Both the position numbers and the translations under genes were made by a program. From Microcebus murinus (lineage: Eukaryota > Chordata > Mammalia > Primates > Cheirogaleidae), in contig NC_134107.1 of NCBI RefSeq assembly GCF_040939455.1, positions 14,757,537 through 14,821,536 on the forward strand: DNA of 64,000 nt, in the 5' to 3' direction. Under the pieces are notes generated by a model. That model did no database searches, was not told the DNA's origin, and worked only from the letters and a program-made list of their open reading frames with translations. The first letter of the stretch is position 1. Each line of letters starts with the position of its first letter. Shown piece by piece: positions 1 to 13,176 of the stretch.

Positions 1-2319
1 GGAGCTCTGACCACCTGGGTGGTTTTCCACACTCTCTCCAACTCTGCTAATCCCATCCAGCCCTGAGCTTAGAAATGGTAACCCATCCCCTGCCTTCGGA
101 TGGTGACACAACTCAGCACGAAAGCCCCAGGACTAATTTCCAAAAGGGCCCCCAACTCCAGAGATGAGCAGCATGAGGAGACCTTCCTTCTCCAGGGCAG
201 GGGTCCCTGGGTGGCCTTTGTCCCAGGGTCCTCACAGCAGGGACAAGACCTGGCGGTCCGGCCTTGCGCTGCCCCCACCCCCTGCCCCCGGCTGCCACAC
301 ACGCAGCTGGCTCCAGCATGTCTCTGTCCCCTTGTTTCGATGCTGAGGCCAGAGGAGAGACAGACAAACGGACAAGGAGGGCCAGTGAATTTGAGGGGAG
401 CCCCGAGTGGGAGGAGCCGGGACTGTCGGGAATGTTTTTCTTTAAAAAATTCCCTTGATGTTGCCAATGGCGAGCAATTGATAAAACAAATAGGAAGAAG
501 GAAAAGCCTGTAATTCTATTAAAACTGGAAAGAAGCCTAGCGCTGCCTCTCACGAGTGACATGATTTGATAGGGAGGTGGCAGCTGTGTTCCCCTTTGGG
601 GGACTTGGAGAAGCCGTTGCTGTCCAGTGGGACTGCCTGCGTTCTGTTTCAGGAAGAGGAAGCCGTCCAGGCTTAGGCAGGTAGCGCCATCCTTGGTCGC
701 AGGGGGGACCCACAGCAGTGTGGGGACGGGACGGGGCTGTACCCACCCTGGCTCTCCAAGCCCAGGAAGGTTGGAGTGACTTCTCTCCCGTCCTAGCCCC
801 AGGGAAGGTCAGGGGTGTGGTGCTTTGGTGTCATTTTACAGGATTTTTGTTTGTTTTCACACTCCCCCATTGTCCCTAGGAAGAGCTTGAAGACACAAAG
901 AAAACTCATCACACTCAACTGACAGAGACAAAGAGTCCCAGCCCCAGAGGACTTCAGCCACTCGGGTCAAAGAAATTCATCCTTTTAAACTTTTTTTTTT
1001 GTTGTCGCCGTGACACACAACAGGAGATGTTCACCTGCCTGGCACCTTCTGTGCGTGCCCAGATTTCAACCCCCTCCTCTCCACCACCGAAGCCAAGGGG
1101 AAGTAAAGGACAACAATTCATCATCTCTGCCGTAAGGGAGCTTAAAGATAAGATCGAGGCGACATAATAGGCTTGGGCTATGTTCAATTTCTGGAATGCA
1201 CTCTTTCTCTCTCAGCTGAGAAAGTGAGTGTATGGGAGCCACGTTCTCCTGAAAGCTGAGAAATGAGCTTCCTACCAGCCTGCATTCAATTCCATTAACA
1301 TTTGCTGAACTTGCTCCCCGTGCTGGGAGCTGGGGCAGGTATTAGGGAGATAAGTGTAGTAAGCAGGACAACCCCGGGGATAGGAGAGTCGCAACCTTCC
1401 CCAGGCACCAATTCATCTGTGTAGCAGCCTCCACGCTAAGGAAATTCTTTTTTCATGATTCAGAACAGGGACTTTGGGGACAGACCGAACAGTGATCTGC
1501 ACCCACTCTGACCATCACCAGCTGTGTGGCCTAGGGGAAGTCCCCAAGTCCAGCTAGGTCTCATCTTTAACCTGCGTTGGGCACCATACGGGCCACACAG
1601 GGTCGCTTCGAGGGGTTCATGGCTGATAAATGGAAAATGCTTGGGACTTGGTCTATGGCAGCTGCTGCTGTTATCCTCCCCCGTCCTGAGGTGCTGACCT
1701 CCTCTCTCTCCTCCAGTCCTTAGTGGACGTGGGAGGGCAGCTGGCCATCGACTCTGCGTTCCCTCCCAGGCATAAAGATGACTCCAAGGGCCCCTCAGCC
1801 CCCTTCTCTGCAAAGCGGCGGTTCCAGTTCCCCAGAAGCTGCGTTCTTTCTTCCCCTCTCCCTGCCTTTCTCACGAATGTTATCAGAGCTGCCGCAGACT
1901 CGCAACTTGGCGGCTTCCTTCCCTGGCTCTGCAGGCACGGCATCCCATGTTCCTGGAGAGGAGCCGTAGGCTGCAGTTGCCATGGCAACAGGAGCTCCTC
2001 TCAAAGAAAAGGCTCCTGGGGTCCTGGCCCCAAGGCTTGTTCAGGCTCCTGTGCCAGGCTGTGCCTTCTTAGCAGCTCCCAGATGGGAAGCTGAGGCACC
2101 ACCGATTATGGGGGGTTGCGAGCAGCTCCATAAAAAATCCCGAGGGATGACAGCAAGGATTTGGCTCCAAGCGAGCCGGGCAGGCCAGGCACGCTGGCCC
2201 TTCACAAGCTCCATCTTCTTGATCCCCCCGTGGGAATTCAGATCGTTAAGTAGAGGAGAAGAACGTCTAGTCCCTCTTCTAGAATTTCTACTCAGTCTCA
2301 AATGGAGCTCTGCATCTGA

Positions 2320-2333
2320 CTGGGGGGGGGGGG
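2320..2333. repeat. Poly-G tract
   Basis: A nearly pure run of about 13 G residues in otherwise ordinary sequence, just upstream of a MIR. Such tracts vary in length by slippage. No function is inferred. Confidence 0.8.
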
Positions 2334-2351
2334 AACCATCTAGCAGGTCTT

Positions 2352-2545
2352 AGGCAGCAGAAAGAGCATCGGATTGGAATCAAACATGCCTGGGTTTGAA
2401 ACCCAGCTTCCTCCTTACTATGGGGTGACCCTGGGCAAGTCTCTTTGTGTGCCTAACTGGCCTTCCTCACCTCATAGGTATGAAAACCTCACTGGACTGA
2501 TGTAATATCACAAGAAAAATCCAGCACTCGGCCCACTATAGGTTA
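2352..2545 (+). repeat. MIR SINE
   Basis: It shows the MIR core order: a 'tgggtttgaaacccagctt' box, then 'gtgaccctgggcaagt', a 'cctcacctcatag' region and a degenerate 3' end. It is old and diverged, with no target duplications left. Confidence 0.7.
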
Positions 2546-2739
2546 CCAGGAAGATCTTTTTGAATAAATGAATACAAATGCATCTATGAGATAAATGCGT
2601 GTGTGTGCACATATGTATGGTAGGTGGAAAAAGCAGATTACAAACAAAACATACAGGATGATAATATCCTTACAAATATAGTGCATAGAAAAAGGGCTGG
2701 TGATACCTCATAGAGTTCAGGAGGCTTATACTTTGACCT

Positions 2740-3475
2740 CAAAACGATGCCTGTATGTACAAATTCCAGGAAAAAAATTCTCTGGTGTGTTTACACACAG
2801 ATGTGCACAGGGATGTTCATTGCAGCACTGGTTGTAAGCAGAAGAAAATTAGAAGTAATCAGACAGTCCACCAGCTGGAAATAAACTTACCGTACTGCAT
2901 CATAGACTGGACGATTCAGTTGAACAAATGAGCTAGGTCTATATCTAACCACTTGGATAGATGTTGAAAACAATGAGAAAAGTAACTTGTGGAACAAAAT
3001 GCCCAGTAGGATATCATTTATATGGAATTATAGCACATGTCCCAATATCATCCACTGTGTACAGATACCTTTTTGTGTAATAACAGTACAAAAAATGTGG
3101 AAGAAAAGGGTGCACGCACAGCGTGTACACTCTGGTGTGTGAGTGTTCTGGGGGGTAAGGAATTATTTAAACAGCATCTGTATGGTTTTCTTTCCTACTA
3201 ATATAGATCTGAGCAAATATGGTGAAAATGTGAACATTTCCTAAATCTGGGTCATGAGGATGCATGTGGGTTGTTAAAACACTCCCAGTGCATTTTTGTG
3301 TGTTTGCAATATTTCTCTCTCAAAATGTCTGGAAGATTCTATAATAGGCTAATAACAACAGTTATCTTACAGGTAGCATTATTGGTATGTTTTTTTTTCT
3401 TTTATTTGTTTTTTTTTTGTATTTTTCTAAATTTGTGTCATTTTTACTATAAACAATTTTAGTGTGATCAAAATA
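2740..3475 (+). mobile_element. LINE L1 (L1M-type) 3' remnant
   Basis: The text around 2806-2850 (first bases 'gggatgttcattgcagcact') and the following 'ggaattatagcac' segments match the 3' part of old mammalian L1 elements. It ends in T-rich then A-rich sequence near 3480. No intact reading frame is present. The subfamily is not determined. Confidence 0.5.
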
Positions 3476-4009
3476 AAAACAAAATGTTTAAAAATCGAAG
3501 CATAGGTGAAAAACCTTTGTAAATTGTCCTCGTTGTATCAGCACACCCTGCCAATGATTCTTGTGCTCTTTCCTGGGTGAGAAACTGTGGGTTTTTATAG
3601 TTTTAAACTTTTTAATCTCCTTAACAATGCGCAGAAGTAGACACTATTATTATCACCACTTTGCAGATGGAGAAATTTAGGATCCAAGAAATCACGGAAC
3701 TTTCTGAGACAGTAGAGCCCATAAGAGCAGAGATTTGAGCAGAGAGGGTCTCCTGGGCTCTGCTGCAGGGGTGCAGCTGAGGGAGCCGGGGGGCCGGGCC
3801 TGCCCGCACCCAGCGTCCGGCAGGAGAGCCAGGTGTCACATGCTGACCGGACTCCTGTCTCTCTTAGGTGGGTGCTCCGTGAACCTAGCGGAGAGAGAGG
3901 CCTGACCTGCGAGTGGGGGCTGGTGAGTGAGCCCAGAAAGTTATTGCAGGGGAGGTGACCTTTGGGCCCCGGCGTGAAGGTCAAAGATCAAGGAGCGTCT
4001 TTACCTAGG

Positions 4010-4205
4010 ACTTCCTCTGCACGTGTGCTTTATGTATGTTACCTCTCGACAGCCCTATTTATTCCAGCTGGTGCTGGAATAAAACCCATTTTACAGACAA
4101 AGAGTTTTGGAGAATTTCAGTTACTAGCCCAGGTTGAGGCTGACAAAGCCAGAATTCAAACCCAAATTTGCTGCCCAGATTCACTCTTTGCAGGCGGCTT
4201 CGACA
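4010..4205 (-). repeat. MIR SINE
   Basis: Reverse-complement MIR signature: 'cccattttacagacaaagag' at 4084, then a 'ttactagcccaggt' and 'ccagaattcaaaccc' series ending near 4200. A weaker MIR-like piece in the same orientation lies at about 3610-3760. Confidence 0.6.
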
Positions 4206-4329
4206 CCTGTGAGCAGTTGGGGGGTGGGGGGGTAGAGTCACAGTGTGAGCAAATGCCCGGGGCAGGATGGGGCCTGGCCTGCTGGGCTAGAGACTCAGGA
4301 CACAAAATTCAAGAATGAAATCCCCCAGA

Positions 4330-5000
4330 GCTTGGCCCTCTGTGCGAAGGCTGGGAGGGGGAGCGGCGAGGCTGAAACCGCTGAGGCCTGCGTGACTTTC
4401 CCGCGGCCTGCCCCCACCCACCGGCTCTCGGGAGGGGCCCTCATTCGGGCCTTCCAGAGCTGCTGGAGCAGCAGTTTCCGGGCGAACGAAGCTCGTACGT
4501 GGGCAAGAGGTGAAAATCCTCTCTACTTTGGGGGGAGAGGGGGCGCCAAGATGTTTCCAAGGTGGCGTGAACCCCCTCGGAGAAGGGCCCCTGGAGATCA
4601 GGCATCCAGAAGCCACCGGGAGGCATGGGCCTCCCTCCTCGGAAGGAAACAGCCTCTCCCAAGCAGGCGGGAATTTGGGCTGGGCCTGGAACGTCTCCCC
4701 GGGGAGTCCGGGCGCAGCCCTGGGGCAGGGGCCAGGCTCGCCAGGCTCCTCTCCTGTGCCCATCAGCCCTTTGTCCCAAGGATCCCCTCCCTGTCCACTG
4801 CCTGGCTCCTCTCTTTAAATAAATCCAGGCTCCAAGCCTGGTTTGAAGAGAAGCTGGGGAAGGCACCGGGGATTTTCGGGCCGATAGTCCGTGGCCGCCT
4901 TGTGTTGTCAACGGCCCTGATCCGTGTGCCCAGTGGACTCAGAGGGTCAAGTTCGGGAAGTACATGTGGGCTCCCGGAAGGGAGGTAACCTCTGAACGCC
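4330..5000. promoter_or_regulatory. GC- and CpG-rich block in CD6 intron 1, candidate regulatory element
   Basis: This block is repeat-free and clearly richer in G+C and CpG than its surroundings. It contains an ACGTG core at 4497, GC boxes and a CpG cluster at 4395-4570. Several overlapping open frames exist on both strands but none resembles a known protein, so they are treated as a by-product of base composition. An intronic enhancer or minor promoter is possible; this is inference from composition only. Confidence 0.3.
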
Positions 5001-5047
5001 CCCCCCTCCTGCTTTAGGTATGCGGCACGCCCTCCCCCATTCATCTC

Positions 5048-5200
5048 CATAAGGGGCCCCTGAAGTCTCCGTTTTCCAGATGAGGAAATCGAGTCTCAGC
5101 GGCATGAAATGACTTGTCCAAGGCCACCGTTCCTAAGAGGTGGAGCCAGAATTTGGCTTCAGGTCTCTCTACACCCAAACCCACACTCTGCCCCGTCCTC
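5048..5200 (-). repeat. MIR SINE
   Basis: Reverse-complement MIR: 'ttttccagatgaggaaatcg' at 5072, 'gacttgtccaaggccaccg' at 5110 and 'agccagaatttggcttcagg' at 5143 occur in the expected order. Confidence 0.65.
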
Positions 5201-5879
5201 TCCTCTGCAAGCCACATCTGGGGTGTCCTGAGGTGACTCAACGTCCTTTCAGGTTCCCACTTATTGTAACCCTTAGCCAGGGAGGTGCCATTCATTGCTT
5301 CTTCCTTCCCTCCTTCCTCTCGGCCAGGCCCCATGCCCTGGTGGAGGATACAGATATACTTCCAGTTGATTATGATAAGATGTAAGTGCCATCCCAGGGC
5401 TCAGAACGAAGTGCTCCGGGAAACGGAGAGGTGGAAGGGAATAACTTCGACTTCAAAGAGCGGGGGCCATTTGGGAGGGGTCTTAGAGGATGAGTAGGAG
5501 TTCTCAAGGATGAGAAAGTAATGGCACATGGTAGATATCCAGGCCTTTGCCAAACAACCTGAGAGATCTCATTTGCACATTTCCCTCTCCCTGGGGGACA
5601 GTCTTTAGGCCTTTAAGCTGGGACAAGCAGAGACCTGGATGAATGTTTGGTCAATGCCAAAGTATGACAAACATTTGGAAAGTTTTGGAGAGGTCTGAGG
5701 TGGGCACCCAGGCTGTAACAAGCAGCACTCACTGCTCCAGAGTGAGGGTCTGGCTGAGCCAACTCATCTCCTCCCAGTCACCCCCTGGCTGCCTTCCCAA
5801 TCTACTCCTCCGGCTGGTGACTTTGTTTCCAAACTCCAGAATCTGGGGAAGCAGAGAGGCCAAGAATCTGGCCTCCATA

Positions 5880-6080
5880 GGGTGGGGCAGAATATCCCAG
5901 AGTTGGAAGCATGTGGATTTGGAGTCAAAGTGACGTGCGCCCAAATCCCATATCTTCCTCTTAATATCAGTACTGACTTTCTTAACCTCTCTGAGCCTAG
6001 ACGGCTTTATCAACATAAACAGTGATGTTAATACCAACCTCCTGGAGCTCTGGGGAGAATAAAGGAGGGGGTGGGCGCCC
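5880..6080 (+). repeat. MIR SINE, diverged
   Basis: MIR-like order on the plus strand: a 'tggagtcaaag' segment, 'ctttcttaacctctctgagcc' near 5977, then an 'aacagtgatgttaatacc' 3' part. Confidence 0.5.
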
Positions 6081-6892
6081 AAGGGCTGACTCTCGTAGAC
6101 ATTCTGGCAACACTAGCACAGTCCCTTGCTGCAATTCTGAACCCCTAGAAATCCCCCAACTGAACGTGTTTTCATAACTCTATTGGGGGCAAGACCTGGT
6201 CATTTATTCTTCGTGATAGGAAAAACCATGTATTTTGCTGCAGAAATGTGAGTATATTTGATTACAGTGGCTGACCAGGCCCCCACTGAGACATTACCTA
6301 ATAGTCAATATATATACCAAGTCACCTTTCTAAAAATCCACGACATTCCAAATTCTGAATTGCCCCTGGCCCCACAGATTCCAGAAAGAGATTGTGGACC
6401 TGCAATGGGTTCCCCCCGTCTCTCCCCCGAAAGAGTAGCCGTGATGGTCAGTTCTCAATTAAAACGTGAGGACAGAAAAGTCACCCTAACTCCCCCTGCC
6501 TCTTCCTCTCCTCACCTGCCCGAATACAAACCCTATTCAGAAAGGGATCTCTCCTGTAAGGAGCAAGGAAAAGGGGAACGGTGGGGAAGTGGGCACAGGC
6601 AGGGACAGGCAGGACTCACGAGCATGGAAAGGATCCGGCTCTCGGTGATCAGAGACTTGTAAGGTGAGACCATGGGGAGACGCTGCGGGACACCCACCCG
6701 ACGGGCAGGGACTAAGCTGCGTGGTGACACAGTACAGGGACAACAGGGTCGGCAGGGACTCTGCCCATGGCGGGGGGAGCCAAGCTGGTACAGCCCCTCT
6801 TGAAGACATTGCATGGTCACCACCCAGCAAAGCCACTCCTGAGTAGTGTGGGGCTTTCTAACGTTTCTGTCCAAACCTACAGTACCTACCCC

Positions 6893-6926
6893 CACCACAC
6901 ACACAGACACACACACACACACACAC
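6893..6926. repeat. (CA)n microsatellite
   Basis: An interrupted CA repeat that abuts the 5' end of the MLT1-type LTR. Probably length-polymorphic. Confidence 0.85.
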
Positions 6927-7672
6927 TGCTATGGGTTGAATTGTGTTCCCCCCCCCAAAAAAAAAATGAGTCCTGATTCCCAGTAACTCAGAATGTGATC
7001 TTATTTGGAAAGAAGAGACCATCAAGTTAAAATGAGGTGACTCAGGCCGGGCGAGGTGGCTCACGCCTGTAATCCTAGCACTCTGGGAGGCTGAGGCAGG
7101 AGGATCGTTTGAGCTCAGGAGTTCAGACCAGCCTGAGCAAGAGCAAGACCCTGTGTCTACGATTAATAAGAATAGAAAAATTAGCCAGGCCTGGGGGTGC
7201 ACGCCTGTAGTCCCAGCTACTTGCGAGCCTGAGGCAGGCGGATCACTTGAGCCCGAGAGTGTGAGGTTGCTGTGAGCTACGAAGACGCCATTACACTCTA
7301 CCTGGCTTGACAGAGCAAGGCTCTGTCTCAAAAAAGAAAAAATGAGATCATTCAGATGACTAATTCAGTACGACTGGTGTCCTCATCAAAAGGGGAAATT
7401 TGGGCACAGACACGTGCATGTAGGGAGAACACCATGCTAAGACGAAGGCAGAGATCAGGATTATATTTCTACCAGCCAAGGAATGCCAAAGATTGCCGGC
7501 AAACTGCCTGAAGCTAGAGAGACGCAGGGAACAGATTCGTCCTCCCAGCCCTCAGAGGGAACTGACCCCGCTGATGCCTTGATCTAGGACTTCTAGCCCG
7601 TAGAACTGCGAGATGGTACATTTCTGTGGTCATAGCTCCCAGTCTGCTACGGCAGCCTGGCAAACTAAGTTA
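6927..7672 (+). mobile_element. MLT1-type (ERVL-MaLR) LTR, split by an Alu
   Basis: It begins with 'tgctatgggttgaattgtgt' and runs through a 'cagtaactcagaatgtgatc' segment, 'actggtgtcctcatc' and 'gatctaggacttctagcc' to 'ggcagcctggcaaactaa' at 7651-7668. This is the familiar MLT1 order. An Alu at 7045-7342 interrupts it. It is a non-coding LTR. Confidence 0.8.
7045..7342 (+). mobile_element. Alu SINE, older type (no lemur linker insertion)
   Basis: Dimeric Alu with both 7SL-derived monomers ('ggccgggcgaggtggctcac' start, 'cctgtagtcccagctac' right arm, A-rich tail). It lacks the long linker insertion of the lemur-type Alus here and is more diverged, so it is an early primate copy. It sits inside the MLT1 LTR. 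Confidence 0.9.
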
Positions 7673-7801
7673 CGTGCATCTATACACACTCCTGCATTGA
7701 AAGTCATCTCCAGGGCGGGAGTTGAGGACAGCCAGGAGGAGCTTCTAGGGGATTCCAGCGGCATGGGGCGGGGAGAGGTAGCAGCAAGATGGAGGGATGT
7801 G

Positions 7802-8142
7802 GCTGGCGCAGTGGCTCACACCTGCAATCCTAGCACTCTGGGAGGCCGAGGCGGGCGGATTGCTTGAGGTCAGGAGTTGGAAACCAGCATGAGCAAGAGC
7901 GAGACTCCGTCTCTACTATAAATAGAAAGAAATTAATTTAATTGGCCAACTAATAGATATAGAAAAAACTAGCTGGACATGGTTGCGCATGCCTGTAGTC
8001 CCAGCTACTCGGGAGGCTGAGGCAGGAGGATCACTTGAGCCCAAGAGTTTGAGGTTGCTGTGAGCTAGGCTGATGCCATGGCACTCACTCTAGCCTGGGC
8101 AACAAAGTGAGACTCTGTCTCAAAAAAAAAAAAAAAAAAAAA
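7802..8142 (+). mobile_element. Alu SINE, lemur type, with perfect target duplication
   Basis: Full-length dimeric Alu with a variant of the lemur linker insertion (7915-7965) and a pure A tail of about 23. It is flanked by perfect 16-bp direct repeats 'aagatggagggatgtg' at 7786-7801 and 8143-8158. Uninterrupted tail and intact duplications suggest a fairly recent insertion. Confidence 0.95.
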
Positions 8143-8647
8143 AAGATGGAGGGATGTGCCCCCTTCCCTTCCAACCTCAAGCGCTTCTTGGGACTGAATT
8201 CTGAGGCTGTGTTGAGGTCTTCAGGGAGGGCCTTAGCGTCTGTCCAGAGCAACAGAGCTGACGTGCTGACACACAGCCCTACCCACTGTGCCTTGGAGAG
8301 GTTCGGGAGCTCACCTTGGGCCCGGCGGAAGTGGCAGAGCCTGGAATCCACGTGGGCCTCCTCTCGCAGCCCCCAGAGCCTGTGTTCTTGCAGCCACCCA
8401 ACAACGTGCATCAAAACCAGCGCGACGCCCATTAGCACACCCACCTTCCTGCTGAGGAGACAAAACGCCCTTGGCACGCCAGAGCCCTGAAAACTCCCTC
8501 CCTGGGGGGTGGGGGGGAAGGGCTGTGTCGTGTGAAGGTGCTGGCTGAGACTTTTCTCTTTGCTTTCCTTCTAATGTGGTGGAGGTGATGCTCTTACAAC
8601 AAGGATGACTAATGTTTACATCGTGTCTGAATTTTCAGCTACAATTG

Positions 8648-8770
8648 GGTGGGAGTGACAGAGAGAGTGGGTAGACTCGAGATCAGCCATTACTGTGACC
8701 TGGGGCAAGTCCCTGTCCCTTTTCAGGCCTCAGTTTCTCCAGGGGTAGCCTGGGCCAGCTGGGGCTGGCT
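8648..8770 (+). repeat. MIR SINE fragment
   Basis: Contains 'gtgacctggggcaagtccct' and 'ggcctcagtttctccagggg' in MIR order at 8696-8745. Confidence 0.55.
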
Positions 8771-9169
8771 GCAGGAGTCTGGGGCCCTCACCACCTCTGA
8801 CTGTCACCTCCCTCACAACACAGCCGCTGTCCCCAAATCCTTCCACCCCTTAGTGAAATGTTCCCAAACCAGGCCTGGGACAGAAGACAATGTAAGGTAT
8901 AAAATTAAGTGGTATTGAATCGCCCCGTAAGCAAATTACTCCTTTCCCAATCCTTTCTCCTGTGCAGCTGCTCAGCCTCCAACACCTAACACTGTTTAAC
9001 AAAGGGACAGCAGGCTCAGGCTCGGATGGCAGGCTATTAGATGACACTTTTGTTTTCAGTATTTTATTTGTTTATGTGGACACATTCTATTTACCAAACT
9101 AATATTAGTTTGAAAGATATGGTAGTGATAGAAGATAGAAGATAAACTTACTTTTAAAAAGCAAGTAGT

Positions 9170-9459
9170 GGCCAGGTGCGGTGGCTCATGCCTATAATCC
9201 TAGCACTCTGGGAGGCCAAGGCTGGCAGATCGTTTGAGCTCAGGAGTTCGAGACCAGCCTGAGCAAGAGCAAGACCTTATCTCTACCAAAATTAGAGAAA
9301 ATTAGCCAGGCATGGTGGCGCATGCCTGTAGTCCCAGCTACTCGGGAGGCTAAGACAGGAGGATTGGTTGAGCCTAGGAGTTTGAGGTCACAGTGAGCTA
9401 GGCTGGTGCCATGGCACTCTAGCCAGGGCAACAGAGTGAGACTCTGTCTCAAAAAAAAA
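9170..9459 (+). mobile_element. Alu SINE, older type
   Basis: Complete dimeric Alu without the long lemur linker insertion and with a short tail. No clear target duplication remains. Confidence 0.9.
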
Positions 9460-9499
9460 GGAGTTGATGCAAAAATATGTGTTAAACAATTGTATACGC

Positions 9500-10010
9500 A
9501 TAAAGGGCAAATCAGATCACACCCTTCTATATCTAAGACTCTCTAACGGTTTCCCATTCCCCTTGGATTAATTCCAAACCCCAAGATGTATGCCCCCAGC
9601 CCCTGGCAACCTCTCCCACTCCCTCTCCTCCACTCCCCTATCCCTCTGCAATTTACTCTAACCCGTCAACCTCATTCCTGCCTCAGGGCCTTCGCACCTG
9701 CTCTCCCTTCTGCTAGAATGTTCTCCTCCCTGAGCGCAGCATTCCCAGCTCATCTCATCATGCAGGTCTCTGCTCAAATGCCATTAGAGGCCCCACCTGG
9801 ATCTCTGTCCCTGTCACTCCTGGTCCCCTTATGTTGCTTTATTTCACTTGTTGCACATATTCCTCTCTGAAATGATACTATTTTTAAAATGTGTTTACTT
9901 ATTTGTATATTTTCCCCATTGGAATGTAAGCTCCTTGAAGACAAGGGTTTTGTCCGTTATCCTCAGTGGCTCAAACAGTGCTCAACATATAATAGGAATT
10001 CAACAAATGA
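9500..10010 (+). mobile_element. LINE L2 3' end
   Basis: It shows the usual L2 3' series: 'tgcctcagggccttcgcac' at 9681, 'ctctgctcaaatgcc' at 9769, 'tggaatgtaagctccttga' at 9921 and 'ttcaacaaatgaatgg' at 9998. Old and non-coding. Confidence 0.75.
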
Positions 10011-10539
10011 ATGGCAAAAATTGTAAGGGTGGGGGAAGAACTAGCCCGGGGGAAGAGAGGAGCTGAGGCCAGGCAAGACCGTGGCCGCCAGAGGCTCAAC
10101 CCGAGGGCAGCTCTAACCTCGGCCTCATTAGTACCGGTCTACAATGCGCTGAACCAGCAAAGAAAGCCAAGCCGGTAACTATAACGGCAGAAGGAACGAT
10201 GGAGTCATAACATCACTGTCAGGCAACTGTCCTTGTAATGACTGACTCAGACAAGAATCGTCAATAATGTTACAACCAGTGGGCAAAGGTTTGAGTGGGA
10301 CCGAACTATTAATATTTACCTGTTCACAAAGAGTCTGCCACGAGATTACAAAGGAGGGAAGAGCATCTTTACAGTGGCAAGCCCAGCAGACGACACCTTC
10401 CCAGAGCAGAGGTAGGCCACCCGTGGGGGACAGCACCGCTTCTGCGACATTCCTGCCAAAAGACGCAGGACTTAAATCTAATCCCAGAGAATCATTGTAG
10501 AAACCCGGTCAGGGGCGTTTTACAGAGCAACTGGACTGT

Positions 10540-11005
10540 GCACTTCAAAAAGGTCAATGTCACGAAAGAGAAAGACAAACTGAGAAACTGTTCTAGATTA
10601 AAAAAGAATAAGGAGTGTGAGAATTAAATGCAGCACATTGAATGGAAATTTATTCTGCTTTAAGTGATATTATTGTAACAATTGACAAAATCAGAATAAG
10701 GTCTGTAGATTACCTAATAGCTTTGTATCAATACTAATGTCCTGATTTTGATAAGTATGCTGTGGTTATATAAAAAAATGTTCTTATAGAAAAAAAGCCA
10801 GCACATTGGAGTGTTTAGGAGAAAGGGACTTTATTCCTACAACCCATTCTCAAATGGTTCAGGAAAAAAGTAATAGGAAAAAAAACACACTGAGAGAAAA
10901 TAACCAAGCCAAATATCAACAGCTGGGGGTGTGAGTAAAGAGCGTATAGAAATTATTTGTATTATTCTCACAATTTCTCAGTAAGTCTGAAATTAGGCTG
11001 AAATT
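10540..11005 (+). mobile_element. LINE L1M-type 3' remnant
   Basis: The A-rich sequence running through 'cctgattttgataagtatgc' (10741) to 'gtaagtctgaaattaggc' (10981) resembles the 3' end of old L1 elements. A later Alu inserted in its tail at 11019. Identification is by memory of the pattern only. Confidence 0.45.
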
Positions 11006-11018
11006 AAAAGTTAAACAG

Positions 11019-11351
<333 letters not shown>

Positions 11352-13176
11352 AAAAGTTAAACAGAAAACAAAACTGGGAGAGAAATACGGCAGAGCCCTA
11401 GCACTGAGGGAGCTGTCAGATGGGTGGGGCAGAGCCCAGGGTCGCCTGTGTCCGTGTCAGGCCACGTTGGGCCACGACAGGCCACAGCTGTCCCCGATGG
11501 GCCACAGCTGTCCCCAGCAATCTTGCCGTGGGGCGTGAAGGTGATCGTGTCCCTGGCTCACACGGGCCTGCGCCAGGCCCTGCTGGGCAGTGTGGGAGGG
11601 AGGGGGCCTTGGGCAGGGCCTGCAGACCAGAGCCCTCACCCCTGCTCCGTGACCTTGGGCACATCACCCCCACTCTGCACCTTACTGTTCTCCTCTGACA
11701 AATCGGAGGGGAAAACTGGCAGCTCTCTGGGGTTTCTTCCTCCTCAAATGTTGTGATATTTCTAGAATCTCATCTGGGCAGAGCAACACATTTTTCCAGG
11801 GAGTGTAATTCCTTCGATGAGTGTGTTTCCTTTAGTTTAGCTAAGGAAGGAGGGAATAAAGATGCTGAGCAGAGTGGGGACCGGGCCTCCACCCAGTCCT
11901 GGGGGGCTTTGCTTCCCCACCTCTGCCCTGCCCCAGCCCCAGTCCCAGGCACCCATAGACTGAAATGCAGGTAAAATCCTCCCCCCAGGTCCCCATTTAG
12001 AAAGAGGCAGGTGGCAGGAACAGGTCAGTGACCAGAAGGTGACTCTGGTCCCAGCTCTGTCCAAGACTGGCAGCATTGCTCAGCTCACCGGTTTGCTCTT
12101 CTGCAAAACAGTCAGAGCCGTGCTCGGCTTTGCACTCAGCCATGAGGACACAGTGACTTCACCTCGGCATCCCCTCCGCCCCCCGGCACAGGGCAACTCC
12201 ACATTGGAAGTGGGGTGCTCAGATGGGATCCCCAAGGCACCCCGAGAAGCCCCCAGCCCCGAGGCTCCTCCTCCCCCTCACAGCCTGTGTCCCCAGGGCC
12301 CCAGCCCCACGCAGACCCCCTGGCATCTGCTGGCACCACCAGAGACTCTAGCCGGGCTCAGGGTCATGGTAGAGGTCAGGGTGGCCTGGAAACGTACAGC
12401 CTGGACCTTTGGATGTACCCCTGCCCCTAACACACGGCAGAGACCCAGAGCACCTCCCTTAGAGGGGAAAGCAAGAGGTCCCCCTCCCGTGCTGGGCCCG
12501 TGTCCAGCACCTCCCAAGGGCGGGAGGCCCAGCCCCACAGCTTCCTCCTGGGCCGTCCGCCCAGCCTCCTGCCTCTGGCCTGTCTTAGCCGCCGTGTTCA
12601 GGCCTAAGGAAGCTGGACTGTGGGAGCGTACAAAATGGCGGGTGGAAACCTGAGCTTCCTTCCATCTCCTTCTCTATACCTGGGAGCTCCTGCCCCGGCC
12701 AGTCCCAGCAGCAGCTGTGGCCCTGAGGCTCTCCTCACTCACTTAATCAGTAAAATGGGGGGTAATCATTCATACCTCCTGCGGCTGCGATGGGGAGAAG
12801 GCAGGTTTTCCTATTTGCAGAGTGCTGCCCCAGAGGCCATTATCCTTGTTTTTGCCTGGCTAGCATGTGTAAATTACATGTTGCGTGTGCACCTTCTATG
12901 GGCCAGTGGTGTGCCCGAGTTTCCATGGGTTTCAGCTCACTGCATCCTCGAGACACACCAGTCTGGATGCGTCAGGAGACAGAAAAGGGCCTGGACCTCA
13001 GCTCCTTCGGGAATTTCATCCCCACCCACCTGGAGTGACCTGTGGGACCAGGTCCCCACGGCTGACCTCCCAAGGGTTATCTGACCTCTAGGTTTCAGCT
13101 CAGATGGGGCCTTCTGTCTGAAATCTTTTTTTTTTTTTTTTTTTTTTACCATTTAATTTCTTATTTTGAGATTATA

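Noticed and set aside
4245..4988. A 247-codon plus-strand open frame, with overlapping minus-strand frames
   Set aside because: It lies in a GC-rich block where stop codons are rare. All frames on both strands are open, the product is low-complexity Gly/Pro/Arg/Ser, and no domain or homologue is recognised.
12039..12653. A 204-codon plus-strand open frame
   Set aside because: Proline- and serine-rich translation of G+C-rich intron sequence, no recognisable domain, no splice context, and an MIR-like piece at its start.
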